From NCBI GenBank assembly GCA_943842425.1, contig CALTBR010000002.1, forward strand, positions 1-64,000: a stretch of 64,000 nt of DNA. Direction: 5' to 3'. Of the stretch, positions 16,044 through 25,258 are shown in pieces (positions within the stretch are counted from its first letter, which is position 1; the number at the start of each line of letters is the position of its first letter). The stretch comes from UBA974 sp002292405 (GTDB lineage Bacteria > Bacteroidota > Bacteroidia > Flavobacteriales_D > Sanyastnellaceae). The notes under the pieces are model-generated. The model ran no database searches and was not told the DNA's origin. It worked only from the letters and a program-made list of their open reading frames with translations. A program made the translations under genes and the position numbers.

Positions 16044-18123
16044 AGATCTTATGCATCACTTCGATGAGCAGGTAGCGTCTGACCTTGAATTCGACATGAT
16101 CCGTGCTATGCTTGCGGAAAAAGCCCTCCAACCCACTTCGAAATCTAGAGCTCACGCACTGGTCCCGCTAAGAAATCGAAAGAAGATTGTCAGGCTCCTT
16201 CAAGAGACTGATGAGCTGAGAAGGATAAAAACTGAAGGAGAGGTTTTCCCAAGTATCGAGTTTGAAGAAATGCCTGACGAGATTCGCATGTTAGAAATTC
16301 GAGATTCTGTCTTATCGGAAGCGGCTTTCAATAAAATATCGCGCGCTTCAAATACTGTCAATCAAATTATTCAAAGTCTTCAAGACAAGGAAAATAAATA
16401 TCCTCGACTTCACTGCGTACAAAAAGACATCTACTATACGAAAGACCTCATCACCCCTATCGCTAAGGTGTTTAACGCCAAGGGGGAGATTTCTGACAAG
16501 GCCTCCCATGCTCTAAACAACATCCGAGAAGAGATGACAGGCTTACGACGTAAAACAAGTCAAAGCTTTCATAAAGTAATGAAAGACTTACAAGCCAAAG
16601 GAATGTTGGCAGATATACGTGAGGGATTCGTAAATGAAAGAAGAGCCTTGGCTATAGATAGCACCTATAAGAGGAGGATAAACGGAAATGTACTTGGGTC
16701 TTCAAACACAGGAACCATCACGTTTATAGAGCCCGCTGTGGTTGTGCCGTTAAATCACGAGCTTGAAATCCTTCGCGATGATGAGCGCAAGGAGATGAGA
16801 CGTATTCTAAAGGATCTAACTAAGATTGTAAGAGCTAACCTACCCTTAATACGTCTATACTCTCAGGCATTAATTGAATTTGACTGGATTCAAGCTCGTG
16901 CAAAATTAGCGATAGACCTCAAGTCATTCCTTCCGGGGCTCCCGAATAAGACAGGTCTACATTTTATAAAGGCCTTTCATCCGTTACTTGTCAAGACGAA
17001 CGAAATTATCGGAATCAACACCCATCCCCAAACCATCAAACTTTCTAAAGAAGGGCGACTTCTTGTCATCTCCGGACCTAACGCCGGTGGAAAAAGCATC
17101 ACCCTTAAGACCGTAGGGCTTCTTCAGGTGATGTTCCAATCGGGGTTACTGATCCCTGTCTCCCCAGCTTCTGAAGTAGGGTTTTTCGATTCCATACTAA
17201 CGGACATTGGTGACAACCAAAGCATAGAGAACCAGCTAAGTACATATAGCTACCGGCTTGGACGCATGAAGCATTTCCTCGAGGTGTCCGACAACAAATC
17301 TCTGCTGTTGTTAGATGAGTTTGGAACAGGGTCAGACCCGGAACTGGGAGGTGCCCTTGCAGAAGTATTCTTTGAGGAGCTCTATAAAAGAGGTGTATAT
17401 GGCGTAATTACCACACATTACGCAAACATCAAGTCTAGGGCTGCAGAGCTTCCTAACGCTATAAACGCTTCAATGCTATTCGACAGAGACACCCTCGCCC
17501 CGCTTTTTAAGTTACAGATAGGCCAACCTGGCTCCTCCTTTACTTTCGAGGTTGCAGAAATGATAGGAATTACACAAAAGATAATAAAGCGAGCAAAAAC
17601 GAAGCTAGACAAGCGTAAAGTTGAGCTTGATGCTTTGATGGGCGATCTTCAAAAGGAGAAGGCAAAGATTGCAAAACTGGCGAATAGACAGTTAAGGGCT
17701 GAAGTTGATGCTCAGAAGCTGTCGTTAGAGGCAAGCAAAATTAAATCTATATTTTCAGAAAAAAATACTGCTCTAAACAAGACTACAGAAGAGAACAACA
17801 AAGACCTTTCTCTCGGAAAAAAAATGAATCAATTTGTCACTCGATTTAAGCCTGGCACAAAAAACAAAGATTTAATTGAGGAATTATTGAAGTTTCTTGC
17901 TGTTGAAACGTCAAGGAAAAATAAAACCTCTAAAAAACCTGCCGATGTGCAGAAACGTAGACCCAATCACAGATCCAATGAAATCAAAGTCGGCTCGGTA
18001 GTGAAACTCCGAAGTGGGAAAGAAAAAGGAGCTGTGATTTCTTTGCAAGGTAAAAACGCCACAGTACTGTTCGGAGCCTTTAAAACTAGAGTTAAAGTTG
18101 ATAAACTTTCATTGGTTAAGTAG
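16036..18123 (+). CDS. mutS2: MutS2-family ATPase without C-terminal Smr domain
   Basis: Start taken at MNKDLMHHFDEQVASDLEF, overlapping miaA by 8 bases; an earlier Met (16024) is possible. The MutS-type ATPase has Walker A SGPNAGGKSITLKT (about residue 350), the ABC-like signature region GDNQSIENQLSTYS and Walker B LLLLDEFGTGSDPELGG. A long coiled coil follows, then a KOW-like C-terminal beta segment (VGSVVKLRSGKEKGAVISL). The Smr nuclease domain found at the end of standard MutS2 (about 780 aa) is absent: the protein ends after about 695 residues. Known MutS2 proteins suppress recombination or rescue collided ribosomes; without Smr, cleavage is unlikely. Confidence 0.88.
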   Translation: MNKDLMHHFDEQVASDLEFDMIRAMLAEKALQPTSKSRAHALVPLRNRKKIVRLLQETDELRRIKTEGEVFPSIEFEEMPDEIRMLEIRDSVLSEAAFNKISRASNTVNQIIQSLQDKENKYPRLHCVQKDIYYTKDLITPIAKVFNAKGEISDKASHALNNIREEMTGLRRKTSQSFHKVMKDLQAKGMLADIREGFVNERRALAIDSTYKRRINGNVLGSSNTGTITFIEPAVVVPLNHELEILRDDERKEMRRILKDLTKIVRANLPLIRLYSQALIEFDWIQARAKLAIDLKSFLPGLPNKTGLHFIKAFHPLLVKTNEIIGINTHPQTIKLSKEGRLLVISGPNAGGKSITLKTVGLLQVMFQSGLLIPVSPASEVGFFDSILTDIGDNQSIENQLSTYSYRLGRMKHFLEVSDNKSLLLLDEFGTGSDPELGGALAEVFFEELYKRGVYGVITTHYANIKSRAAELPNAINASMLFDRDTLAPLFKLQIGQPGSSFTFEVAEMIGITQKIIKRAKTKLDKRKVELDALMGDLQKEKAKIAKLANRQLRAEVDAQKLSLEASKIKSIFSEKNTALNKTTEENNKDLSLGKKMNQFVTRFKPGTKNKDLIEELLKFLAVETSRKNKTSKKPADVQKRRPNHRSNEIKVGSVVKLRSGKEKGAVISLQGKNATVLFGAFKTRVKVDKLSLVK

Positions 18124-18139
18124 TCTTTCCCAGCGAAAT

Positions 18140-19810
18140 TTACTCAACGATTAACTTCATCGTAGAAGAAGTCCCATCTGGAGTTCTCACCGTTAAATAA
18201 TGAAGCCCTGTAGACAGCTTCATCACACTCACCATCATCGTTTGCTTAAATACAGAAGGGATGATCGATTCCTCAAGTCGCCCAAGGGCGTCATATATAC
18301 GAAGCTCTGACAGTGTAGCCCCTGCAGGCATTTTAATTTGGATTCTGTCGTAAGCTGGGTTGGGACTCAACGACCAACCCTTTTCTTCCAGTATCATTCC
18401 TTGCATCTCAGTGGCCGAGCAAGCCCCGAAATTACCACATGGCTGATCGCCTTCTCCAACATAAGAACCGTAAATAATTTCCTGACCGGAACCTGAAGGG
18501 TCTAAGAAATTATCTAGGTGCTGAGAAGATGGAATGGGGTTTGCCCCATCCCAGTGGTAGCTCATCTTACCGTAAAAATCGGGCTGATTCAGCCCCGTCC
18601 CATTCCCTGCTCCTCCTGCTGTGCAAGCAGAAAGACCTGAACTTAAAGTACCTACAATTTGATGATTCTCTGAAAAAATTGGCGAGCCCGATGAACCTCC
18701 TTCAGTGACTCCATGATTCGTTTCTGTCGCTTCCCAGTAGACTCTCCAGTGAGAACCTGCTGAACCAAGTGAATACGATATTAAAGGATTTGTATATGTG
18801 GATATTTTCTTTCTGTCTCCAGAAGGATGGTGAATGCCCACTCCAGAATGGCCCGTTTCTCCTGAAGCATCAAAGCCGGCATAATATGGATTCCATGTCG
18901 CTGATATAGGGTCTTCCACCTCAACGAGCAGAAAGTCTGATCCACTAAAGCCTTGATTAGTCGCGTCATCACTATTTGAAAGAGGAAGAACGCCCGTTCG
19001 AGTGTGTGAGTTAATAGAAACCGCACCCCCGCATTCTAAATATTCGTAGTTAAACTGAACCTTAAAGTAAGCCCATTCATTTTCTTCTACCGCGTCCGCA
19101 CAGTGAAAAGCACTGAGTAGTAACTGTCTGCAATCGCGCTCAGTGTTGTTTACCATTGCGCCCGAGCACAAGTAAATTCCACCACCTTGAGTTATTCTCA
19201 ATTTTACTACAGCATCTCGTTCACACTGCCACGAATCACCTTCTGGACACATCACATCCACCTCACAATCGTCTGATCCTCTATCTACATTTCTTGCAAA
19301 GAAACCCACACCCATTATACCTAATCGAGCTGAACCCACAGCACTCGAGGGTTGGTGATAGATTATTTTCATCACAGATCCTGGGATATCTCCACTTACC
19401 CAACGCCCGTGAGCGTTATTCTCACTCGCATCAATAGGCCCCTCGCTATAAATCACATCAAAAGCTCCATCCGGAGATTCAAAGAACAGCTCCCCACCCA
19501 CTGGAATATGAAAATCGTCGAAATACACACACAAACCCATCGCCTCATAGGCCTCTATTTCTAACTCATAAACGGTCAATCCATCTGACATCACTTCATA
19601 TGAAGCCTCTTCAAAGAAGTCAAAGCCATGTTCTACAATTACGCCCGTCAAATACTTTCCAGTATTAAAGGCTTCGTGCTCCATTCGCGTGATGACCTCA
19701 TCTAAAGTAGGTGCATCCACAACGATACTTTGAGCCATTGCAATTTTTGAGCAAACATTACTTGAAACAACAAGTAAAACGAGGGTGAATATTTTCATTT
19801 TCATGGGCAC
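18140..19810 (-). CDS. Secreted lysyl-endopeptidase-like serine protease with T9SS sorting domain
   Basis: Signal peptide (MKMKIFTLVLLVVSSNVCSK, cut after AMAQ), a propeptide-like region to about residue 180, then a trypsin-fold domain. The triad candidates are His236 (LLSAFHCAD), Asp292 (GSDFLLVEV) and Ser374 (GGSSGSPIF). Paired cysteines resemble those of Achromobacter lysyl endopeptidase. The last 75 residues are a type A T9SS C-terminal domain (GWSLSPNPAYDRIQIKM ... LRIYDALGR ... GLHYLTVRT), which predicts secretion through the outer membrane and cell-surface attachment. 556 aa. Convergent with mutS2, 16 bases apart. Cleavage specificity is inference. Confidence 0.87.
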   Translation of the reverse strand: MPMKMKIFTLVLLVVSSNVCSKIAMAQSIVVDAPTLDEVITRMEHEAFNTGKYLTGVIVEHGFDFFEEASYEVMSDGLTVYELEIEAYEAMGLCVYFDDFHIPVGGELFFESPDGAFDVIYSEGPIDASENNAHGRWVSGDIPGSVMKIIYHQPSSAVGSARLGIMGVGFFARNVDRGSDDCEVDVMCPEGDSWQCERDAVVKLRITQGGGIYLCSGAMVNNTERDCRQLLLSAFHCADAVEENEWAYFKVQFNYEYLECGGAVSINSHTRTGVLPLSNSDDATNQGFSGSDFLLVEVEDPISATWNPYYAGFDASGETGHSGVGIHHPSGDRKKISTYTNPLISYSLGSAGSHWRVYWEATETNHGVTEGGSSGSPIFSENHQIVGTLSSGLSACTAGGAGNGTGLNQPDFYGKMSYHWDGANPIPSSQHLDNFLDPSGSGQEIIYGSYVGEGDQPCGNFGACSATEMQGMILEEKGWSLSPNPAYDRIQIKMPAGATLSELRIYDALGRLEESIIPSVFKQTMMVSVMKLSTGLHYLTVRTPDGTSSTMKLIVE

Positions 19811-19876
19811 AAGATACCTGAGAATTTTGCAAAAATTGACTTTTCAATTAATATCAATTTCATACCTTGTACCTCG

Positions 19877-21508
19877 ATGAAAAAACTGAACACATTCACT
19901 CTTTTATTGGCCCTTTCTGCCATTATCTTCCTTCCGACTTCCTTTTTAGCCCAAAACTCAACACAGGATGCCACCAAGAAATTTGGCACCCTACTCAATA
20001 TGCTTGACAAGTTATATGTGGACAGTGTTGATATGGATGAACTCGTTGAGGTAGCTATCACAAAAATGCTAGAAGAGCTTGACCCCCACTCTATTTATTT
20101 TTCTGAGGAAGATCTAAGAGAGGCTAACGAACCACTCGATGGGAGTTTCGAAGGCGTAGGTGTTCAGTTTAACATCTTCAAAGACACCATTATGGTGGTC
20201 TCACCTATAGCAGGAGGACCATCGGAGAGGTTAGGCATCAGAGCTGGAGATAGAATCGTACAAGTCGAAGATGAGTACGTAGCTGGAGTTGGCGTCTCTA
20301 ACAAAGACGTTATAAGATTGTTAAAAGGGCCTAAAGGATCTATGGTCAAGGTCTTTATCATGCGCGATGGCGAGAAAGAACTGTTAGAGTTTAATATTGA
20401 GCGAGATAAAATCCCAATATTCAGTGTGATGGCCGCTCATATGATTGACGATGAGATCGGATACATTAAGGTAAGCCGTTTCGCAAAAACTACACTCGAA
20501 GAACTTAGAACTGCCCTCGAAGAACTCAACTCAAAAGGCATGAAGGATCTGGTACTCGACCTTCAAGGCAACGGTGGCGGAATGCTCCGCACGGCTATTA
20601 ATATGTCTGATGAATTTTTGACAGAGGATAAACTCATCGTTTACACTGAAGGCAGAGCCTTCCCTCGTGAAGACACTTTTACATCTTATGAGGGGCTTTT
20701 CGAAAGCGGGCGATTGGTGATTTTAATGGATGGCGGTTCAGCTTCTGCAAGCGAAATCGTAGCTGGAGCAGTACAGGACTGGGATAGGGGATTAATCGTA
20801 GGTAGACGATCTTTCGGAAAAGGGTTGGTCCAAAGGCCAATTAAACTCGGTGACGGCTCAGCGATCAGAATGACTGTACAAAAATACTACACACCTGCAG
20901 GAAGATGTATTCAGAAATCATACGAGGGAGGTGTGGAAGCCTACAGATTAGAAAAATATGAGAGGTTTGAAAGTGGAGAGTTACTTTCTGTGGACTCTTT
21001 AGAACTTCCAGACTCACTGAAATATTACACACGCATTAAAAAGCGAACGGTCTATGGAGGAGGAGGAATTATCCCTGATGTTTTCGTTCCTATAGATACA
21101 ACCTCAAACAGTGAAACTTTTAGGATACTACTTCGCAAGGGGCTTATGAGTAGATATGCTCTTGAGTTCGTAGATAACAATAGAATCAGTATTTTAAGTG
21201 ACTATCCCACTGAGGATGACTTCGTAGCTAACTACTCGGTTTCTGAGAGTGAGATTGAAAAATTTAAGGTTTGGGCTGGAAGCCAAGGAACGGATGAAAG
21301 TCCCATCGTTATTTCTAAAGAAGACTGGACTATTTCTGGGAATGCGATTATTCTAAGACTCAAAGCTTTTATGGGACGAAATGTTTATGATCAAACCACT
21401 TTTTATAGAATAATCGGAGGTCTTAACGAATCTCTACAGGAGGCCGTTAAAATTCTAAAAGACGGAACGTTTGAGAAAAGTGATTTAGCCCATAGAACGT
21501 TTAAATAA
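19877..21508 (+). CDS. ctpA: C-terminal processing peptidase, S41 family
   Basis: Periplasmic tail-specific protease that cleaves proteins from their C-termini. A signal peptide or anchor (MKKLNTFTLLLALSAIIFLP ... FLAQ) is followed by a PDZ domain (FEGVGVQFNIF ... GPSERLGIRAGDRIVQVED) and the catalytic core, with the nucleophile Ser in GGSASASEIVAGAVQDWD (about residues 287-300) and the general base Lys in SFGKGLVQ (about 314). 543 aa, typical for the Bacteroidota type with an extra C-terminal helical domain. Divergent from the secreted protease gene. The name ctpA is family level. Confidence 0.93.
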   Translation: MKKLNTFTLLLALSAIIFLPTSFLAQNSTQDATKKFGTLLNMLDKLYVDSVDMDELVEVAITKMLEELDPHSIYFSEEDLREANEPLDGSFEGVGVQFNIFKDTIMVVSPIAGGPSERLGIRAGDRIVQVEDEYVAGVGVSNKDVIRLLKGPKGSMVKVFIMRDGEKELLEFNIERDKIPIFSVMAAHMIDDEIGYIKVSRFAKTTLEELRTALEELNSKGMKDLVLDLQGNGGGMLRTAINMSDEFLTEDKLIVYTEGRAFPREDTFTSYEGLFESGRLVILMDGGSASASEIVAGAVQDWDRGLIVGRRSFGKGLVQRPIKLGDGSAIRMTVQKYYTPAGRCIQKSYEGGVEAYRLEKYERFESGELLSVDSLELPDSLKYYTRIKKRTVYGGGGIIPDVFVPIDTTSNSETFRILLRKGLMSRYALEFVDNNRISILSDYPTEDDFVANYSVSESEIEKFKVWAGSQGTDESPIVISKEDWTISGNAIILRLKAFMGRNVYDQTTFYRIIGGLNESLQEAVKILKDGTFEKSDLAHRTFK

Positions 21509-21521
21509 GTGAATTTATTCT

Positions 21522-21529
21522 TATTTTTG
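21522..21529 (+). promoter_or_regulatory. Bacteroidota -7 box TATTTTTG upstream of the DUF1573 gene
   Basis: Exact TAnnTTTG match, 44 bases before the ATG at 21574 and downstream of the ctpA stop, so the lipoprotein gene probably has its own promoter. No clear -33 TTG. Confidence 0.5.
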
Positions 21530-21573
21530 CACTACCAACCTCACAATTAGAAATTAAACAATAAATATATAAT

Positions 21574-22086
21574 ATGTCTAGACTAACACTAGTTGCATCA
21601 ATGATCGTCTCTACCATCCTCTTCTCGTGTGGGGCAGGCGAAACATCTAACTCTAAGCCTATCATGGAAAGTGGTAAAACTGAAGCGGTTGATCCACCAG
21701 TAACAGCAAAACCAGAGAAGTTTGACCCAGCCGAGAAGCAGGTTCAAGAGCCAGCTGGACCCTTAACAGGAATTTCTTTCAACGAGTACGAACACGATTT
21801 CGGTGTGATGGACGAAGGTGATGTTGTAACATACAACTTCGAATTCACTAACACTGGAGCGGAACCACTCATCTTAGATAAGTGTAAAGGATCATGTGGT
21901 TGCACTGTTCCACAATGTCCTAAGAACCCAATCGCTCCAGGAGAGACTGGCTCTATCGAAGTGAAGTTCAACTCTAAAGGAAAGAAGAACAAACAAACAA
22001 AAAAGGTGACTGTTACGGCGAACACTGATCCAGTACAGACTATTCTTACAATTAAGGCTAACGTTACTCCTGCTCCTACAGAGTAA
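21574..22086 (+). CDS. DUF1573 lipoprotein
   Basis: 170 residues with a lipoprotein signal (MSRLTLVASMIVSTILFSCG; lipid Cys about residue 19), a short low-complexity linker (KPEKFDPAEKQVQEPAG), then one DUF1573 immunoglobulin-like domain of the ASH/HYDIN type. That domain shows the typical YEHDFGVMDEGDVVTYNFEF start, NTGAEPL, and the paired cysteines KCKGSCGCTVPQCP. Such proteins are exported and very common in Bacteroidota; their role is unknown, possibly surface or periplasmic binding. A strong terminator follows. Confidence 0.88.
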   Translation: MSRLTLVASMIVSTILFSCGAGETSNSKPIMESGKTEAVDPPVTAKPEKFDPAEKQVQEPAGPLTGISFNEYEHDFGVMDEGDVVTYNFEFTNTGAEPLILDKCKGSCGCTVPQCPKNPIAPGETGSIEVKFNSKGKKNKQTKKVTVTANTDPVQTILTIKANVTPAPTE

Positions 22087-22109
22087 TCCTATTTTTAACT
22101 AAACAAAAA

Positions 22110-22138
22110 GGGAGACCAATTGTGGTCTCCCTTTTTTT
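22110..22138 (+). terminator. Rho-independent terminator
   Basis: Perfect 8-bp stem GGGAGACC/GGTCTCCC with a 6-base loop, followed by seven T. A-rich DNA on the other flank (AAACAAAAA) makes it usable from both strands, ending both the DUF1573 and the convergent SirB1-like transcripts. Confidence 0.9.
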
Positions 22139-22163
22139 GTAATATGTTTTCTTTAATCTCAGG

Positions 22164-23111
22164 TTAGCCTTCAGCCCCATCATCTCTAGCGTCAGCGTCT
22201 GCCGACTCCACATTTTCTGTCCCTCCAGATTCTATATACAGCAATAATTCACGCATTTGCTCTGATTGGGATATTTCTCCGTTTCGCTCGAAAGCGTAAG
22301 CTACATTTCCTATCAGTCGACGAATAATATCTAATGGAGCGCAAGGTCCACAATTACTTTCATCTACAGGTAAATCAAGGTGACTAAGAAATTCACTAAC
22401 ATCACTGGGATGAATGACAGTTCCATCGCTAAATGGATTGATATAAAACAAGATTCCCGAAGGAAGTTCGTTCCCCTCAACTAGCTCGCTTCCGTCGTGA
22501 ACATGATGTTCGTCACAATAACAGAGAATAAAGTGGTTAGGAAGGTTTACTCCATGGATGGGCAGTTTTAAATCACGTGCTATTGCTAAGTATAGAGTGC
22601 CAAGACCTAATGGATTGCCCTTTTTTAAATCCATAACATCACCTATTAATGCGTCTTTGGGATTCGGATGTCCAGATCTAGAGTTAAGAAATCCTTCTTC
22701 ACTAAATAGGACGTGATTTAAAATCCTTACCTGCTCTAAAGCTGTGAGTTCTTCATTCAATTCAAGCCAAACATCTCTTTTAAGCTTCTCGTACTTCGCT
22801 TTTATCGCTTCAACATCTAAAAGAGGATCTGCAGCTTTATGAATTAAAAGTGCTCCTTCTAAAATGTTTTGGGCTCCCGAATCATGCCAATTTTTAAATG
22901 CTTTTTTCACAAACGCTCCATGCAGACCCTCTACTAACTCATCTAGACGGTTTTCATGAACCGCACATTGAGACCTACTAGCTCTATGATCTATAATAGC
23001 TGGAAGAATTGAATCCCCTTTAGACATCAGCTCCTCTCGGACGTGCTGATAAACACCCTCATCAGGGTCATCTAAAAGTTGAATCAAAGCATGTATTTCA
23101 GAAACACTCAT
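22164..23111 (-). CDS. SirB1-like protein with transglutaminase-like fold
   Basis: Start placed at MSVSEIHALIQLLDDPD (23111): a -7 box lies just upstream, inside the longer version. A HEAT-like helical N-terminus (DEGVYQHVREELMSKG) is followed by a Transglut_core2 domain with ALIGDVMDLKKGNPLGLGTL and NLPNHFILCY, as in SirB1/YchA proteins. The usual Cys of active transglutaminases is not evident, so enzymatic activity is doubtful. C-terminal NVAYAFERNG matches the TPR-like end of the family. The tail is acidic (ESADADARDDGAEG). About 315 aa. Function unknown. Confidence 0.8.
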   Translation of the reverse strand: MSVSEIHALIQLLDDPDEGVYQHVREELMSKGDSILPAIIDHRASRSQCAVHENRLDELVEGLHGAFVKKAFKNWHDSGAQNILEGALLIHKAADPLLDVEAIKAKYEKLKRDVWLELNEELTALEQVRILNHVLFSEEGFLNSRSGHPNPKDALIGDVMDLKKGNPLGLGTLYLAIARDLKLPIHGVNLPNHFILCYCDEHHVHDGSELVEGNELPSGILFYINPFSDGTVIHPSDVSEFLSHLDLPVDESNCGPCAPLDIIRRLIGNVAYAFERNGEISQSEQMRELLLYIESGGTENVESADADARDDGAEG

Positions 23112-23144
23112 TAATGTATGTATTAGTTCAGGTACTGATGTGAC

Positions 23145-23152
23145 CAAAAATA
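23145..23152 (-). promoter_or_regulatory. Bacteroidota -7 box TATTTTTG (minus strand) for the SirB1-like gene
   Basis: Exact TAnnTTTG match on the minus strand, 33 bases before the proposed ATG at 23111; a TTG lies about 24 bases further upstream, slightly beyond the usual -33 spacing. It supports the shorter start of the gene. Confidence 0.5.
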
Positions 23153-23229
23153 GCACCTCATTTTATCTAATTTTCACAATTAAATATCACTTATCCAACC
23201 GAAGGTGTTGATGGGGTAACTTTACATAA

Positions 23230-24042
23230 ATGAAATCATACCCTAGATTATTTTATGCCTTGTTCTTTACAACAATCTTTCTATTAATCATTTGGGGTGT
23301 CTATTTTATTGATATCATCTACGAACTTGGACTCACGGCGCATGGAAATAGGCCTCGAGAACTACGCGGACTTAAAGGAATTGTGACTTTTCCATTTCTT
23401 CACGGGAGCCTTTCTCACATATGGAACAACACCGCATCCTTCTTTGTCCTCAACGGACTTCTGTTTTATTTCTACAGATCTTTAGCTGTTCGAGTTTGGG
23501 TGATCTCGTTTTTTGCTACTGGCGTATTGCTTTGGATGTTTGGAGGAGGTGGCAATCACATTGGAGCTAGCGGAATGGTCTATGCACTCGCATCATTTTT
23601 ATTTTTAAGCGGCATCATTCGTAAAAACCTCCTGTTGCTCAGAGTTACATTGCTAGTAGCATTTTTATATGGAGGAATGGTTTGGCTAATGCTACCTTTA
23701 AAAGAGCATGTAAGTTGGGAAGGTCATTTGGCCGGTGCGGTATCAGGAGCTGTTCTTGCTTTTTATTACCGCAACATGGGACCTAAAAACCCCATATACA
23801 AGTATGAACTCTCGGAAGCTGCTGACGAAGACCTTCCAGAATGGTGGATGCGTGGCAATCCCAACCACCCTGACACCATCGCTCAACTTGCAGAAAATGA
23901 AGAAGGAAAATCGCCGTTAATCGACCAACAAACAGACTCCACTAGATACGGAGGATTCACATATCAGTGGGCAGCAAAGATGAATAAAAAGACGAATACG
24001 AAGGCTAAGCCTACAAAGCAGAATCCGAAACCTAAGCGATAA
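23230..24042 (+). CDS. Rhomboid-family intramembrane serine protease
   Basis: 270 residues with about six membrane segments. Conserved features: the HGSLSHIWNN loop, the catalytic serine motif GASGMVYA (Ser about residue 113) and the catalytic histidine in GHLAGAVSGA (about residue 165). The C-terminal tail is cytoplasmic and basic (KMNKKTNTKAKPTKQNPKPK). Rhomboids cleave membrane proteins within the bilayer; the substrate is unknown. The ATG is preceded by TAACTTTACATAA, a near -7 box almost touching the start. The final codons are inside a palindromic terminator shared with dnaN. Confidence 0.9.
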   Translation: MKSYPRLFYALFFTTIFLLIIWGVYFIDIIYELGLTAHGNRPRELRGLKGIVTFPFLHGSLSHIWNNTASFFVLNGLLFYFYRSLAVRVWVISFFATGVLLWMFGGGGNHIGASGMVYALASFLFLSGIIRKNLLLLRVTLLVAFLYGGMVWLMLPLKEHVSWEGHLAGAVSGAVLAFYYRNMGPKNPIYKYELSEAADEDLPEWWMRGNPNHPDTIAQLAENEEGKSPLIDQQTDSTRYGGFTYQWAAKMNKKTNTKAKPTKQNPKPKR

Positions 24043-24054
24043 AGTTTATCGCTT
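24034..24054. terminator. Bidirectional palindromic terminator between rhomboid gene and dnaN
   Basis: AAGCGATAAA and TTTATCGCTT form a 10-base inverted repeat separated by one base (effective loop about 5). It includes the rhomboid stop codon and touches the dnaN stop, so it can serve both convergent genes. Confidence 0.65.
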
Positions 24055-25172
24055 TAGTTATTAAGCATTACAGGCATAACGAGCATTAGCACATCCTCCC
24101 CTTCTTCTTCAGGTTCAGATGGACGGATAATCCCAGCTCTATTAGGTGCACTTAGCTCTAATGTCACCTCCGGTGAACCTAAGTTATTCAACATATCTGC
24201 AAGGAAGCGACTGTTGAACCCTATCTCAATATCCTTTCCTTGATAGCTACATGTTAATCTCTCCGTAGCCTCATTTGCGAAATCCAAATCCTCAGCGTTC
24301 ACCGTTAATTCACTACCTGCAATTCTTAATCTAACTTGATGAGTGGTTTTATTTGCAAAAATAGCGACCCTACGTATTGCCTGTAGAAAACTCATCCGAT
24401 TAATCGTCATGCGATTTGGGTTATCCTTAGGAATAACAGCATCATAATTGGGGTATTTACCCTCAATGAGTCTGCATAAAATTGTCACCTCATCAAAGTC
24501 GAATTTTGCATTAGAATCGTTAAAGCTCATCGAAACACTTTCAGCAGAAGCAGCAGCATTTTTGAGAAGGTTTAGTGGCTTCTTAGGAACAATAAACTGA
24601 GAAGATTCTTTTGCCTTAGCATCGGTCCGTGCGTACCTCACTAATCTGTGGGCATCCGTTGCAACAAATCGAATACTATCTTCATAAAGTTCAAAGAATA
24701 TGCCTGACATCACAGGTCTAAGGTCATCTGATCCAGAAGCAAATAAGGTTTTGTTAATCGCGGTAACTAAAGTATTGGCTTTTATTTGAACATCTGAGCC
24801 TCCCTCTAAATCTGGAGTTTTAGGGAATTCATCTCCATTTGCTCCCGTGAGTTTATACTTACCGGCATCACTAATAAGTTCTATCGCAAAAGCTTCTAAA
24901 TCAACTTTAAACGTAAGAGGTATGTCTGGAAATGCTTTTAAAATATCGAGCAGCATCTTTGCCGGGATGGCTATAGTACCCGTATCCTCCGTTCTTACTT
25001 CAAACTTAACGGTCATCGTTGTTTCTAGATCGCTGGCTGAAATAACAACCTCGCCTGGAGTGAGATCGAATAAAAAATGATCTAAAATCGGCAACGTATT
25101 GCTGTTGCTAAGAACTCCACTCAACATTTGAAGGCGGCGGAGGAGTTGGTTACTAGATACTATAAAATGCAT
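24054..25172 (-). CDS. dnaN: DNA polymerase III beta subunit (sliding clamp)
   Basis: Ring-shaped processivity clamp of the replicative polymerase. The start is set at MHFIVSSNQLLRRLQML (372 aa, the usual length); an in-frame extension of 15 residues upstream is rich in Phe/His/Leu and unlike family members. Three clamp domains are recognisable: SNTLPILDHFLFDL early, VMSGIFFELYEDSIRFVATD with HRL in the middle, and the final EDVLMLVMPVMLNN forming the C-terminal clamp edge. Not linked to dnaA here, as is common in this phylum. Divergent arrangement with no close partner; dapD lies upstream on the same strand, 86 bases away. Confidence 0.96.
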   Translation of the reverse strand: MHFIVSSNQLLRRLQMLSGVLSNSNTLPILDHFLFDLTPGEVVISASDLETTMTVKFEVRTEDTGTIAIPAKMLLDILKAFPDIPLTFKVDLEAFAIELISDAGKYKLTGANGDEFPKTPDLEGGSDVQIKANTLVTAINKTLFASGSDDLRPVMSGIFFELYEDSIRFVATDAHRLVRYARTDAKAKESSQFIVPKKPLNLLKNAAASAESVSMSFNDSNAKFDFDEVTILCRLIEGKYPNYDAVIPKDNPNRMTINRMSFLQAIRRVAIFANKTTHQVRLRIAGSELTVNAEDLDFANEATERLTCSYQGKDIEIGFNSRFLADMLNNLGSPEVTLELSAPNRAGIIRPSEPEEEGEDVLMLVMPVMLNN

Positions 25173-25258
25173 AGTGTAAAGATGCAAGAAACTAAATGTA
25201 AATAAGTGAAAAAACAACGCGATTTTTCCACACTTAACTCACCATTTCAACAGCAATA

